64,000 bases of DNA from an uncultured Holophagaceae bacterium (GTDB lineage Bacteria; Acidobacteriota; Holophagae; Holophagales; Holophagaceae): contig CAIZZF010000003.1 in assembly GCA_903937385.1 (NCBI GenBank), positions 1 to 64,000 on the forward strand, in the 5' to 3' direction. Position numbers and translations under genes: made by a program. The notes under the pieces were generated by a model. That model was given only the letters and a program-made list of their open reading frames with translations, was not told the origin of the DNA and ran no database searches. Below, one piece after another: positions 9,457 to 18,957 of the stretch (within the stretch, counting starts at the first letter, position 1; the number at the start of each line of letters is the position of its first letter).

Positions 9457-10454
9457 TCCCGCAAGGTGCCTATTGGATGCGGGTGAACCGCTTCTTCGGC
9501 GATGCCATGATGGCCTACGCTGCGGTGGAGCCTCTGCGTCGCGCAGGGCTGCCCCTGGTGGTGTGGGGCCCGGCGGTGGCCGTGGAGCTCTTCGAGGGCA
9601 GCGCGAACGTGGTGGCGACTGTGGCCGAGCCCGGGCGGAAGTATGGGGCCTGGGAGGCCGCCAAGCTGCTCCGGCGGCATCGGCCCGCGGCGCTCATCGG
9701 CTTTCCGAAGAGCGCCCGGCCCCATCTCGCGGCCTGGCTGGCCCGGGTGCCCCTGCGCCTGGGCTGCGGCGACGGCGGCGTGGCCCTGCTGCAGACCCAC
9801 AGCGTGGCGTTCTACCAGCGCGACGATCCCTTCGTGCAGCGCTATGCCAGCGTCGTCAGCCAGGCCTTCCCGGACCTGGGTCCCATGGGCTTCACGCCTT
9901 TCCGGCCCCGGGCCCAGGCCTTCGAGGCCCAGGCCGCCCAGCAGGTCGAGGGCGGGCTCCAGGGCGACTACGTGGTGTTCGCGCCGGGCGCCAACAGCGG
10001 CTCCAAGCGGCTGTCCGTGCCCCTCTTCGCGGCCCTGGGTTGGCGCCTGCGGGAGCGGGGCCTGGGCGTGGTGGTCCTGGGCGCCGGGGCCGAGGACCAG
10101 CGGCTGGCCGGTGAGCTGGTGGCAGAGCTGCCCCAGGCCCTGAACCTCGTGGACCGCTGCCCCCTGGCGCTGTCCGCGGCCTGGGTCTGCGGGGCCCGCG
10201 CCCTGGTGGGCATGGACTCTGGGCTGGGGCACATCGCGGCGGGGGTGGGCATCCCGACCCTGGCCGTGTTCGGCCCCACGAGGCCCCGGCACTCGGGCCC
10301 CTGGGGCCCCCGGGTCCACGTGGTGCGGCGGGAGGATCTGGCCTGCCTGGAGTGCATGGCCTTCCACTGTCCCCTGCCGGAGCATCCCTGCATGAACGCC
10401 CTGGATGAGACCGTCCTGTGGCACGCACTCACCCAGCTGCTGGAGGTCCGTTGA
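9453..10454 (+). CDS. Glycosyltransferase family 9 (heptosyltransferase-like)
   Basis: MIPQGAYWMRVNRFFGDAMMAYAAVEPLRRAG...VGMDSGLGHIAAGVGIPTLAVFGPTRPRHSGPWG; overlaps previous stop. Confidence 0.85.
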   Translation: MIPQGAYWMRVNRFFGDAMMAYAAVEPLRRAGLPLVVWGPAVAVELFEGSANVVATVAEPGRKYGAWEAAKLLRRHRPAALIGFPKSARPHLAAWLARVPLRLGCGDGGVALLQTHSVAFYQRDDPFVQRYASVVSQAFPDLGPMGFTPFRPRAQAFEAQAAQQVEGGLQGDYVVFAPGANSGSKRLSVPLFAALGWRLRERGLGVVVLGAGAEDQRLAGELVAELPQALNLVDRCPLALSAAWVCGARALVGMDSGLGHIAAGVGIPTLAVFGPTRPRHSGPWGPRVHVVRREDLACLECMAFHCPLPEHPCMNALDETVLWHALTQLLEVR

Positions 10455-10828
10455 GTCCCAACCTGAAGGCCATTCCCCTCATCGTGCTGGGCGTGCTGCT
10501 CAACGCCGCCGCGCAGATCTGCCTCAAGAAGGGACTCCAGGCCGCCGGCGGCATGCAGCTGGCGGTGGGGCCGCTGTTCCGGCTGATGCTCGAGCCCTGG
10601 GTCATGGCGGGCCTGGCCTGCTACGCCGTGAGTGTGGTGGTCTGGCTCGGCGCCCTCTCGCTGGTGCAGGTGAACTACGCCTACCCCTTCCTGGCCCTGG
10701 GGTTCATCGCCAACGCGCTCATGGCCCGCGCCTTCCTGGGCGAGGCCATGACCCCCATGCGGTGGGTGGCCCTGGCCGTGATCGTGGTGGGGGTTGGGCT
10801 GCAGGCCCTCAGTGGCCGTGGGGAGTAA
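10451..10828 (+). CDS. SMR/EamA-type small transporter, ArnE-like flippase subunit
   Basis: LSPNLKAIPLIVLGVLLNAAAQICLKKGLQ...LVQVNYAYPFLALGFIANALMARAFLGEAMTPMRWVALAVIVVGVGL; TTG start overlapping TGA of GT9. Confidence 0.75.
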   Translation: MSPNLKAIPLIVLGVLLNAAAQICLKKGLQAAGGMQLAVGPLFRLMLEPWVMAGLACYAVSVVVWLGALSLVQVNYAYPFLALGFIANALMARAFLGEAMTPMRWVALAVIVVGVGLQALSGRGE

Positions 10829-10895
10829 CTCTTTGGGAAATTCCGGTGGTGAGCAGGGCCAATTGAACGTACATTCCGGCTCCGGGAGTCAGGTC

Positions 10896-12692
10896 ATGGC
10901 ATCCAGTCACCTGATCGAAATCTATCGCCAGCACGTCCAGGACTGGGCCGACCGGCCCGCGCAGCGTGCGAAAGTGGACGGCCAGTGGCGGGACACGACC
11001 TGGCGGGAGCTGGGTGCGGCCCTGGAGGGCGTGGCGGGCGGGCTCGTCCACCTGGGACATCAGGCCGGCGACAAAGTGGGTCTCTGCGCCCGCAACATGC
11101 CCGAGTGGACCCAGGTGGACCTGGGCATCCTCGCCGCCCGGGGCGTCACGGTACCCCTCTATCCCACCAGCACCCCGGAGCAGGCCCGTTTCATCCTGCG
11201 GGATGCGGGCATCCGGATCCTCCTGGTCGGGGAGCAGCCCGAGGTGGACCTGGGCCTGGCCTTCCTGGCCGCGGGCGACCTCGACCACGTGATTGCCCTG
11301 GACCCCAAGGTGGACCTCAAAGGCGAACCCCGGGCCCTGAGCCTCCAGGCCCTGATCCACCTGGGAGAGGGGCCCGCCAGCGTCGGGGAGGTGCAGCGCC
11401 GGGCCCGGGAGCTTCGGAGGGACGACCTGCTCACGCTGGTCTACACGTCGGGTACCACAGGCGAACCCAAGGGCGTGATGCTGGACCAGGCCAACGTCAT
11501 GGAGGCCATGCACCTGCATGACCTCCGGCTGAAGGTGGAGCCCGGCGACGTCTCGCTGGCCATGCTGCCGCTGTGCCACATCTTCGAGCGAGCCTGGACC
11601 TTCTACGTGCTCTACCGGGGCGGGCTCAACGTCTACATCCGAGACCCCCTCACCCTCATCGAGATCATTGGAGAAGTGAGGCCGACCCACATGTGCGCGG
11701 TGCCGCGGGTCTATGAGAAGGCCTACGCCGGCATCCACGGCCGCATCGCCAAGGCCTCCGGGCTGGTCCGTGCCCTGTTTCTCTGGGCCATGCGGGCCGG
11801 CACGCAGCGGGTGCGCCTCCGTATGCTCGGGCAGCGGCCCGGGCCCTGGCTGGCCCTTAAGCTCGGGCTGGCGGACCGGCTCATCTTCCGCAAGCTGCGG
11901 GCGCTGTTCGGCGGCCGCTGCAAGTTCTTTCCCGTGGCCGGCGCCAGCCTTGCGGACGATGTGAACGTCTTCTTCCAGGCCATCGGCCTGAACCTGAAAT
12001 ACGGCTACGGGCTCTCGGAGACCTGCGCCACGGTCTCCTGCTACGAGGACGGCACCCTCCCCATCGGCACCCTCGGCCGACCCCTCGACGGACTGGAGGT
12101 GAAGCTGGGCGAGGACCACGAGCTGCTGGTTAAGGGCCCCACCATCATGCGGGGCTACTACAACCGCCCGGACGAGACCGCGAAGGCCATGACCGCGGAC
12201 GGCTTTCTCCGCACTGGCGACGCCGGGGACATCGACGCCCAGGGCAACCTGATCTTCACTGAGCGCATCAAGGAGCTCATGAAGACCTCCAACGGCAAGT
12301 ACATCGCTCCCCAGCGGGTCGAGGGCATGCTGGGCAAGGACCCCTTCATCGACCAGATCGCCATCATCGCCGACTCCCGCAACTTCGTCTCGGCGCTGAT
12401 CGTGCCCCACTTCGAGAGCCTGGAGGAGTTCGCCCGCTCGGTGGATCTCAAGTACCACGACCTCACGGAGCTGGTCTCCCACAGCCGGGTGGTGGCCTTC
12501 TTCGAGGAGCGCCTGCTGCACCTCCAGAAGGAGCTGGCCCAGTACGAGCAGGTCAAGAAGTTCACCCTGCTGCACCGCCCCTTCTCCATGGAGCTGGGCG
12601 AGCTGACCCCCACCCTGAAGCTGCGCCGGAAGGCCATCGCGGCCGCCTTCAAGGCCGAGATCGAGGCCATGTACCGGAACGTGGGGCACTGA
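10896..12692 (+). CDS. Long-chain fatty acid--CoA ligase (AMP-binding)
   Basis: LVYTSGTTGEPKGVMLDQANV, GYGLSETCATVS, FLRTGDAGDIDAQGNLIFTERIKELMKTSNGKYIAPQRVE. Confidence 0.93.
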   Translation: MASSHLIEIYRQHVQDWADRPAQRAKVDGQWRDTTWRELGAALEGVAGGLVHLGHQAGDKVGLCARNMPEWTQVDLGILAARGVTVPLYPTSTPEQARFILRDAGIRILLVGEQPEVDLGLAFLAAGDLDHVIALDPKVDLKGEPRALSLQALIHLGEGPASVGEVQRRARELRRDDLLTLVYTSGTTGEPKGVMLDQANVMEAMHLHDLRLKVEPGDVSLAMLPLCHIFERAWTFYVLYRGGLNVYIRDPLTLIEIIGEVRPTHMCAVPRVYEKAYAGIHGRIAKASGLVRALFLWAMRAGTQRVRLRMLGQRPGPWLALKLGLADRLIFRKLRALFGGRCKFFPVAGASLADDVNVFFQAIGLNLKYGYGLSETCATVSCYEDGTLPIGTLGRPLDGLEVKLGEDHELLVKGPTIMRGYYNRPDETAKAMTADGFLRTGDAGDIDAQGNLIFTERIKELMKTSNGKYIAPQRVEGMLGKDPFIDQIAIIADSRNFVSALIVPHFESLEEFARSVDLKYHDLTELVSHSRVVAFFEERLLHLQKELAQYEQVKKFTLLHRPFSMELGELTPTLKLRRKAIAAAFKAEIEAMYRNVGH

Positions 12693-12998
12693 GTCCGCTG
12701 ACGATTCGGTGCCGCAAGATGAAATGACGGACCACGACGAGAGCCTGTCCCGGGCGCTGGCGCGTTGAAGAATCATTTTCTGAAAGAAATAGAAACGCAG
12801 AGGAGAGCCGAGGCGCTGAGGAAAGCGGAGAACAGCCTCTGGCCACAACTCAGCGCCCCTTCAATTGGGGATTTCAGGAGAGTCGTTGCGAGCGAAGTAA
12901 CCGATATGTTCTAAAAAGAAACCAAACGGTTGCTTTTTGTCCTGCATGGGTTATGTTCTCTTCACGGGGGAGCCCGGCCCCCCTCGGAGGCAGACACG

Positions 12999-13454
12999 AT
13001 GCAACCCGAAGCCCATAGGACCGAGTTCTTCCTCCGCTACACAAGGCGGTTGGCCTCCATCTGCCTCGCAGGACTGCTGCCCGTCCTCTTCTATGGGGTC
13101 CTCACCGCCTGGGACCGGGGAGGCCAGCACGAGCGCCTGCAGCTCGGCATCCTCCTGCTCAGTCCCCTCATCCTGACCCTGGGGCTCGCCTGGGTCCTGA
13201 TCTCCCGCAGGGGGGTTTCGATCACCCATGATGATCCCGCGCTCCAGGCCGTGGCCAAGGACGAGTTCCGAAGACTGAATGCCATGCGCGCTGTGCGGGT
13301 CGCCTTCCTGCTTGTGATGCTCGTGCAGCTCCCGCTGGCCTGGCTGTTGGGGCTCCGTCCGAGCCCGGACAGTCTGGCTCACATGGGCACCTTCACCTGG
13401 TTCATCGGGGCCATCTCCTTCCTGGCGGCGTTCCTCTTCTTCGATCGGGACTGA
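12999..13454 (+). CDS. Four-TM hypothetical membrane protein
   Basis: MQPEAHRTEFFLRYTRRLASICLAGLLPVLFYGVLTAWD...; directly upstream of an XRE regulator. Confidence 0.65.
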   Translation: MQPEAHRTEFFLRYTRRLASICLAGLLPVLFYGVLTAWDRGGQHERLQLGILLLSPLILTLGLAWVLISRRGVSITHDDPALQAVAKDEFRRLNAMRAVRVAFLLVMLVQLPLAWLLGLRPSPDSLAHMGTFTWFIGAISFLAAFLFFDRD

Positions 13455-13457
13455 GCC

Positions 13458-13670
13458 ATGTCCGGCGCAGAGCTTCGCACGGCCCTCAAGGTCCACCGTG
13501 CCATGCGGGACCTCACCCAGGCCGATCTGGCCGCCCTGGCAGGGCTGACGCGGAAGAGCATCAACGCCATCGAGACGGGGAAGATGGTGCCTTCCGTCGT
13601 GCTGGCCCTGAAGCTGGCCAAGGTGCTCCAGGTGCCGGTGGAGAGCCTCTTTTCGCTGGTCGAGATTTAG
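13458..13670 (+). CDS. XRE-family helix-turn-helix regulator
   Basis: LRTALKVHRAMRDLTQADLAALAGLTRKSINAIETGKMVPSVVLALKLAKVLQVPVESLF. Confidence 0.9.
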   Translation: MSGAELRTALKVHRAMRDLTQADLAALAGLTRKSINAIETGKMVPSVVLALKLAKVLQVPVESLFSLVEI

Positions 13671-13926
13671 GTTCTTCCGGGATTTCTGGGAATGCCAGCT
13701 CTCCATGGATTCACCCAACTCGTGGGGGAAGGGCCACAACTCTCGCAGAGGATGCGGAGAGGGCTGAGCTTCGCGGAGAATAGCGCGTAACCCAGAGCCC
13801 TCAGCGCCCCTCCGCTCTCCTCTTCTTTTCTCTGCGGGAGTGGTTGCTTCTATCCTGAGCGTTCGGAGAAGACAATGAGGGGAGTGTGGTTGGCGTGTAT
13901 TGGTTCCTAACCTGAAATCCCGGATA
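13669..13926. repeat. ~255-bp interspersed composite inverted repeat, copy B (inverted relative to copy A)
   Basis: ggttcttccgggatttctgggaatgccagctctccatggattcacc ... aactctcgcagagg ... gagtggttgcttc ... cctgaaatcccggataaacc. Confidence 0.75.
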
Positions 13927-13935
13927 AACCGAGAG

Positions 13936-14934
13936 TCAGGAAGCGGACCCATCGCACAGTGCGCCGGCCTTCAGCTGCTCGGTGGTGTAGACGCCATTGT
14001 CCAGCACGAGGCTGGTGACCAGGTCCACGGGGGTGACGTCGAAGCTGGGGTTCCAGGCAGGCATGCCCTCGGGGGCCCAGCGGAGGGATCCGAAGCCGCG
14101 CACCTCGGCGGCGTCGCGCAGCTCGATGGGGATGGCGGCGCCGTTGGGGCAGGCCAGGTCCACGGTGGAGAAGGGCGCCACGGGATGGAAGGGCACATCG
14201 TGGAACCGGGCCTGCACGGCCAGGCCGTAGGTGCCCACCTTGTTGGCGAAGTCGCCATTGGCGGCCACGCGGTCCGAGCCCACCAGCACCCGCTGTACCT
14301 TGCCGTCCCGCAGCAGCAGCGCCGCCATGCTGTCCGTGATGAGGGTCGCGGGGATGCCGAGGCGCTTGAGCTCCCAGGCGGTGAGGCGGCCACCCTGCAG
14401 CAGCGGGCGGGTCTCGTCCGCATAGACGTGGAGGCGCTTGCCCTGCTCGTGGGCGCGACGGATCACGCCCAGGGCCGTGCCGATGCCCGCTGTGGCCAGG
14501 CCGCCGGTGTTGCAGTGGGTGAGCAGGTGCTCTCCGTCCTGGATGAGGGCCGCGCCGTGGGTGGCCATGCCTTCGCAGAGCCGGATGTCCTCCGCGAAGA
14601 TGGCCTGGGCCTCGGCGACGGGATCTGTGGCGGGCTTCATGCGGTCCATGGCCCACATGAGGTTCACGGCCGTGGGCCGGGCCGCGCGCAGGGCGGCGCA
14701 GGCGGCGGCGTACTCCGTGGCCGAAGCGCCGCGCTCGGCGAAGGTGGCCAGGCAGGCCGCCGCCGCCACGCCGATGAGCGGCGCGCCACGCACCGCCAGC
14801 CGCTGGATCAGAGCGATCATGGCCGCGGGCTCACTGCCGTCCAGCCAGACCTCCGCATCCGGCAGCCGCGTCTGGTCCAGCACCCACAGCGTGCGACCGT
14901 CGTGGCGGAGACCCAGAGAGTCGAAGGGGTTCAT
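13936..14934 (-). CDS. mtnA: S-methyl-5-thioribose-1-phosphate isomerase
   Basis: IALIQRLAVRGAPLIGVAAAACLA, LLTHCNTGGLATAGIGTALGVIR, VLVGSDRVAANGDFANKVGTYGLAV. Confidence 0.95.
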   Translation of the reverse strand: MNPFDSLGLRHDGRTLWVLDQTRLPDAEVWLDGSEPAAMIALIQRLAVRGAPLIGVAAAACLATFAERGASATEYAAACAALRAARPTAVNLMWAMDRMKPATDPVAEAQAIFAEDIRLCEGMATHGAALIQDGEHLLTHCNTGGLATAGIGTALGVIRRAHEQGKRLHVYADETRPLLQGGRLTAWELKRLGIPATLITDSMAALLLRDGKVQRVLVGSDRVAANGDFANKVGTYGLAVQARFHDVPFHPVAPFSTVDLACPNGAAIPIELRDAAEVRGFGSLRWAPEGMPAWNPSFDVTPVDLVTSLVLDNGVYTTEQLKAGALCDGSAS

Positions 14935-15578
14935 ATGATCCGCGGTCCCAGCTTGGTGCGGAGGGCGCGGAGTTCGGCGAGGTCGGCGGGGGGCAGGGGT
15001 TGGGCGCCGCCCAGGGTCTCGGCCTTCCAGAGGATCTCGGCCACCTGCTCCAGGCGCTCCATGCCGCCGGCGGCTTCCAGCATGCTCTCGCCCCAGCAGA
15101 GGCCGCCGTGGCGGGCCAGCAGCAGCAGGCGGTGCCCCGGCAGGAAGGGCAGCAGGTGCGTGCCCATGGCCTCGGTGCCGGGAATGGCCATGGGCACGAT
15201 GGGGATGCGGCCCGCGGCGAGGATCACCTCAGGCAGGGCGTCCGAGGGCAGCTCTTCCAGCTCGGGCCGGGCCAGGGTCCAGGCGATGGCCGTGGGCGGG
15301 TGGGCGTGGACGATGGCCTTCGCCGCCGGCACCGCGCGGTAGATCGCCAGATGCATGGCCCGCTCGCTGCTGGGCCGACCCGAGAGCACCTCGCCGTCGA
15401 GGCTGAGGTAGGCCAGGTCGCGCAGCTCCACCTTGGCCTTGGGCACGCCGCTGGGCGTCATGGCGAGGAGGCCGTTGGGCAGACGCACGGACAGGTTGCC
15501 GTCCGAGGCCGCCAGCAGTCCCCCCGCATGGAGGCGGCGGCAGGCGTCAAGCAGGGCATCAAGCAGGGCGTCGGACAT
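14931..15578 (-). CDS. Class II aldolase/adducin family protein
   Basis: LAASDGNLSVRLPNGLLAMTPSGVPK, SSERAMHLAIYRAVPAAKAIVHAHPPTAIAW, LLLLARHGGLCWG; overlaps mtnA. Confidence 0.88.
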   Translation of the reverse strand: MSDALLDALLDACRRLHAGGLLAASDGNLSVRLPNGLLAMTPSGVPKAKVELRDLAYLSLDGEVLSGRPSSERAMHLAIYRAVPAAKAIVHAHPPTAIAWTLARPELEELPSDALPEVILAAGRIPIVPMAIPGTEAMGTHLLPFLPGHRLLLLARHGGLCWGESMLEAAGGMERLEQVAEILWKAETLGGAQPLPPADLAELRALRTKLGPRII

Positions 15579-15656
15579 GACACCAGTGTAGGGCAGCAGG
15601 GGGGGGAATCAGCCCCCGCCCCTGGCCAGCTCCCGCCGTGCCGCTAAGCTGCTCTC

Positions 15657-16283
15657 ATGGACGAGTGGCTGGAGTGGGCTCAAGAGCGCCGGCTGATGCT
15701 GGGGCTGGCGGCGGTCCTGGGCTTCGCGGGGTGGATGTATTGGAACGGCCGCCCCGTGGCCCAGCCGCCGGGCATCCTTGCCCCCGAGGAGCCGCTGCAG
15801 ACGGAGCCCGCCAGTGGGGAGAGCTGGTCCTTTCGCAGCTACCAGCTCACCTCCCTGGCCCAGTTCCAGATTCGGGCGCGGGTGCTGGGAACCGAGCGCT
15901 ACCGCTTCGACCGCGCGGCGGAGCTGTCGCCGGTGGATCTGGCCCTGGGCTGGGGGCCCATGTCCGACTCACGGGTGCTGGCGGCCCTCACCATCCGGCA
16001 GCAGGACCGCTTCTACTTCTGGAGCGCCTCCACAATGCCGATCCCGGCGGGCGAGGTCATCTCGCACAGCGCGAACATGCACCTGATCCCCGCCACCGAC
16101 GCGGTCGCGAAGCGGCTGCTGGGGGCCAAGGTCGGACAGCTCGTGGAGCTGCGGGGGCAGCTCGTCCGGGCCGAGGGCAGGGACGGTTTCCGGTGGGTCA
16201 GCAGCCTGACCCGGATGGACTCCGGTGACGGCGCCTGCGAGGTCATCTGGGTGGAGGCGGCTCGGGTCGCGGACAAGTTCTAG
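15657..16283 (+). CDS. Membrane-anchored hypothetical protein (208 aa)
   Basis: MDEWLEWAQERRLMLGLAAVLGFAGWMYWNG...; ORF with single N-terminal TM. Confidence 0.7.
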   Translation: MDEWLEWAQERRLMLGLAAVLGFAGWMYWNGRPVAQPPGILAPEEPLQTEPASGESWSFRSYQLTSLAQFQIRARVLGTERYRFDRAAELSPVDLALGWGPMSDSRVLAALTIRQQDRFYFWSASTMPIPAGEVISHSANMHLIPATDAVAKRLLGAKVGQLVELRGQLVRAEGRDGFRWVSSLTRMDSGDGACEVIWVEAARVADKF

Positions 16284-16284
16284 G

Positions 16285-17559
16285 CTAATCGGAGACGGAT
16301 ACCGTGCTCCAGGCGCGCTCGAGGCTCTCGCGGTCCTCGGGGTGGGCGATGCGGATGAGGGCCCGGGCCCGCTCGTGGAGGGTGCGGCCGTAGAGATCCG
16401 CCACGCCGTATTCGGTGATGACGTAGTGGACGTGCTGGCGGGTGGTCACCACGCCGGCGCCGGGCTTGAGGGTGGGCACCAGCCGGGACTCGCCCCGCTT
16501 GGTACGGCTGGGGAGGGCGATGATGGGCTTGCCGCCGGGCGACAAGGAGGCGCCCCGGATGAAGTCCATCTGGCCGCCCACGCCGGAGATGATGCGGTGG
16601 CCCACGGAGTCCGCGCAGACCTGGCCCGTGAGGTCGACCTCCACGGCGCTGTTGATGGCCGTGACCTTGGGGTTGCGGGCGATGATGGTGGGGTTGTTGA
16701 TGTAGGCGATGTCGAGCATCGCCACCTGGGGGTTGTCATCGATGTAGTCGTAGACCTTGCGGGTGCCGGTCACGAAGCCCACCACGACCTTGCCCGGGTG
16801 GATCTTCTTCAGGGTGTTGTCCACCACGCCCGAGTGGATGAGGGCCAGCACCCCATCGGACATCATCTCCGTGTGGATGCCCAGGTGGCGGTGGCCCTTG
16901 AGGGCCGCCAGCACTGCATCCGGCACGCCACCGATGCCCATCTGCAGGGTGGCGCCGTCCTCGATGATCTCGGCGGCGAAGCGCCCGATGGCGGCTTCCT
17001 CCGGGCCGATGGGCGGCTGGGGGAACTCGGGGATGGGCGTGTCCACCTCGACCCAGTGGTGGATGCGGCTCATGTGGATGAAGCCATCGCCGTGGACCCG
17101 GGGCATCTGCGGATTCACCTGGGCCACGATGACCTTGGCGCACTCCGCCGCGGCCTGGGCCACGTCCACGCTGACGCCCAGGGTGCAGAAGCCGTGCTCG
17201 TCCGGGGGCGAGACGTGGAGCAGGGCCACGTCCAGGGGTCGGCGGCCCGAGCGGAAGAGGTTCGGGATCTCGGACAGGAAGCAGGGCAGGTAGTCCACCC
17301 GGGGTGTGCCCACGTAGGGCCGCATGTTATGTCCCACGAAGAGGTTGGCGACCCGGAAGCTGCGGGCGTAGTCGGGCCGGGCGTAGTCCACCTTGCCGCT
17401 GACGTGGATGTGGATCAGCTCCACGTCCTGCAGGCGCTCGGCCTGGGCCACCAGGGCCTCCACCAGGATGGTGGGCGTGGCGGCGCCGCCGTGGATGAAG
17501 ACCCGCATCCCGGACTGGACACAGGCCAGAGCTTCAGTCGCGGAAGCATGACGGACCAT
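16285..17559 (-). CDS. Acetyl-CoA hydrolase/transferase family (4-hydroxybutyrate CoA-transferase-like)
   Basis: VRHASATEALACVQSGMRVFIHGGAATPTILVEAL, GIGGVPDAVLAALKGHRHLGIHTEMMSDGVLAL, HYVITEYGVADLYGRTLHERARALI. Confidence 0.92.
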   Translation of the reverse strand: MVRHASATEALACVQSGMRVFIHGGAATPTILVEALVAQAERLQDVELIHIHVSGKVDYARPDYARSFRVANLFVGHNMRPYVGTPRVDYLPCFLSEIPNLFRSGRRPLDVALLHVSPPDEHGFCTLGVSVDVAQAAAECAKVIVAQVNPQMPRVHGDGFIHMSRIHHWVEVDTPIPEFPQPPIGPEEAAIGRFAAEIIEDGATLQMGIGGVPDAVLAALKGHRHLGIHTEMMSDGVLALIHSGVVDNTLKKIHPGKVVVGFVTGTRKVYDYIDDNPQVAMLDIAYINNPTIIARNPKVTAINSAVEVDLTGQVCADSVGHRIISGVGGQMDFIRGASLSPGGKPIIALPSRTKRGESRLVPTLKPGAGVVTTRQHVHYVITEYGVADLYGRTLHERARALIRIAHPEDRESLERAWSTVSVSD

Positions 17560-17703
17560 AAGCAACCTCCAGGTTCCAATACTGGAAAGGTACCCCCAGT
17601 GGGGCCTCTGTGCGGCCCATTGTGACCGGAACCAGCCGCCTACCACCGACCACTGGCCTCGGGAGGCGTTCATCCGGCGCTCCCGGGCGGGTAGGATGAC
17701 CCC

Positions 17704-18057
17704 ATGGCTGTCTCTGCGAGCTTCCGCGCCTACCTCCTCGAGCAGCTGGGGGCGATCCGTCCCGTCACTTCGCGCCCCATGTTTGGCGGCCTGGCCATCT
17801 TCGCGGAAGGTCGCACGTTCGCGCTGGTGGCGGACGAGGTCCTCTACTTCAAGGTGGACGACAGCAACCGGCCGGACTTCGAGGCCGCGGGCAGGGGGCC
17901 CTTCCTGCCCTTCGGCGATCCCGCGAGGCCCATGCAGTACTACGATCTGCCCGAAGAGGTGCTGGAGGATCCGGACCTGCTGGCGGCGTGGATGGCCAAG
18001 GCCATTGCCGTGGCGGCCCGGGCCAAGCCGAAGGCAAAACGGAAGGCGCGGCCATGA
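17704..18057 (+). CDS. TfoX N-terminal domain protein
   Basis: LLEQLGAIRPVTSRPMFGGLAIFAEGRTFALVADEVLYFKVDDSNRPDFEA. Confidence 0.88.
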   Translation: MAVSASFRAYLLEQLGAIRPVTSRPMFGGLAIFAEGRTFALVADEVLYFKVDDSNRPDFEAAGRGPFLPFGDPARPMQYYDLPEEVLEDPDLLAAWMAKAIAVAARAKPKAKRKARP

Positions 18058-18761
18058 ACCTCGTCCTGCTCCTGCCCGAGGATCTGGTGGCGCCGGACCG
18101 CGCCTGCCTCACGGGGCGGCGCCTGACCCACGTGCGGGAGGTCCACCGGGCCACGGTGGGCGGGGAGCTGGCTGTGGGCCTGCTGGGGGGCGCCATGGGG
18201 CGCGGCCGGGTGCTGCGGCTGGACGCCGAGGCCCTGGAGTTGACTTTCGTGCTGGACCAGGCGCCACCGCCCAAGCTGCCTCTGACGCTGGTCGTGGCCC
18301 TGCCGCGGCCCAAGGTGCTGAACCGGGTGGTGGCGGCTGCCGCCAGCCTGGGCGCGGCCCGCCTGGTGCTGCTCAACGCCTGGAAGGTGGAGAAGGCCTA
18401 CTGGGCCAGCCCCCGGCTGCAGCCGGAGAGCCTGCGCGAGCAGCTTCTGCTGGGCCTGGAGCAGGCCAAGGACACGGTGCTGCCGGAGCTGCAGCTGGCG
18501 CGGCTCTTTCGGCCTTTCGTGGAGGGCGACCTGCCGGGATTGGTGGGGCAGGGCACGGGCCTGGTGGCCCACCCGGGGGGCGGGAGCGAGGCGCCGAAGG
18601 TGCTGGTGGCGCCCGTCACCCTCGCCATCGGCCCCGAGGGTGGCTGGATCGACGCGGAGCTCCAGAGCCTGCTGCGCGCGGGCCTGAAGCCCCTGGACCT
18701 GGGGCCGCGCATCCTGCGCACCGAGACCGCCCTGGCGGCGCTGGTGGGGCGGCTGTTCTGA
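18054..18761 (+). CDS. rsmE: 16S rRNA (uracil(1498)-N(3))-methyltransferase
   Basis: RLTHVREVHRATVGGELAVG, VVALPRPKVLNRVVAAAASLGA, TLAIGPEGGWIDAELQSLLRAGLKPLDLGPRILRTETA. Confidence 0.93.
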   Translation: MNLVLLLPEDLVAPDRACLTGRRLTHVREVHRATVGGELAVGLLGGAMGRGRVLRLDAEALELTFVLDQAPPPKLPLTLVVALPRPKVLNRVVAAAASLGAARLVLLNAWKVEKAYWASPRLQPESLREQLLLGLEQAKDTVLPELQLARLFRPFVEGDLPGLVGQGTGLVAHPGGGSEAPKVLVAPVTLAIGPEGGWIDAELQSLLRAGLKPLDLGPRILRTETALAALVGRLF

Positions 18762-18957
18762 GATCCTGGCAAATTCAGGTATCGAGCCGCAATCGATAGA
18801 TGGCAGAAGAAGGCTTTGCCACCAAGGCTCCAAGGCACCAAGAAAAGCAACGGAACTCCGGCGTTGCAGTTCTTGTCGCCTCCGAAAGGGATGGCTCGGC
18901 TCCCGGTGGCCTGTCAGCATGGCCAGACCAACCCCAGCCCATGAACCAGGAGAAGCC

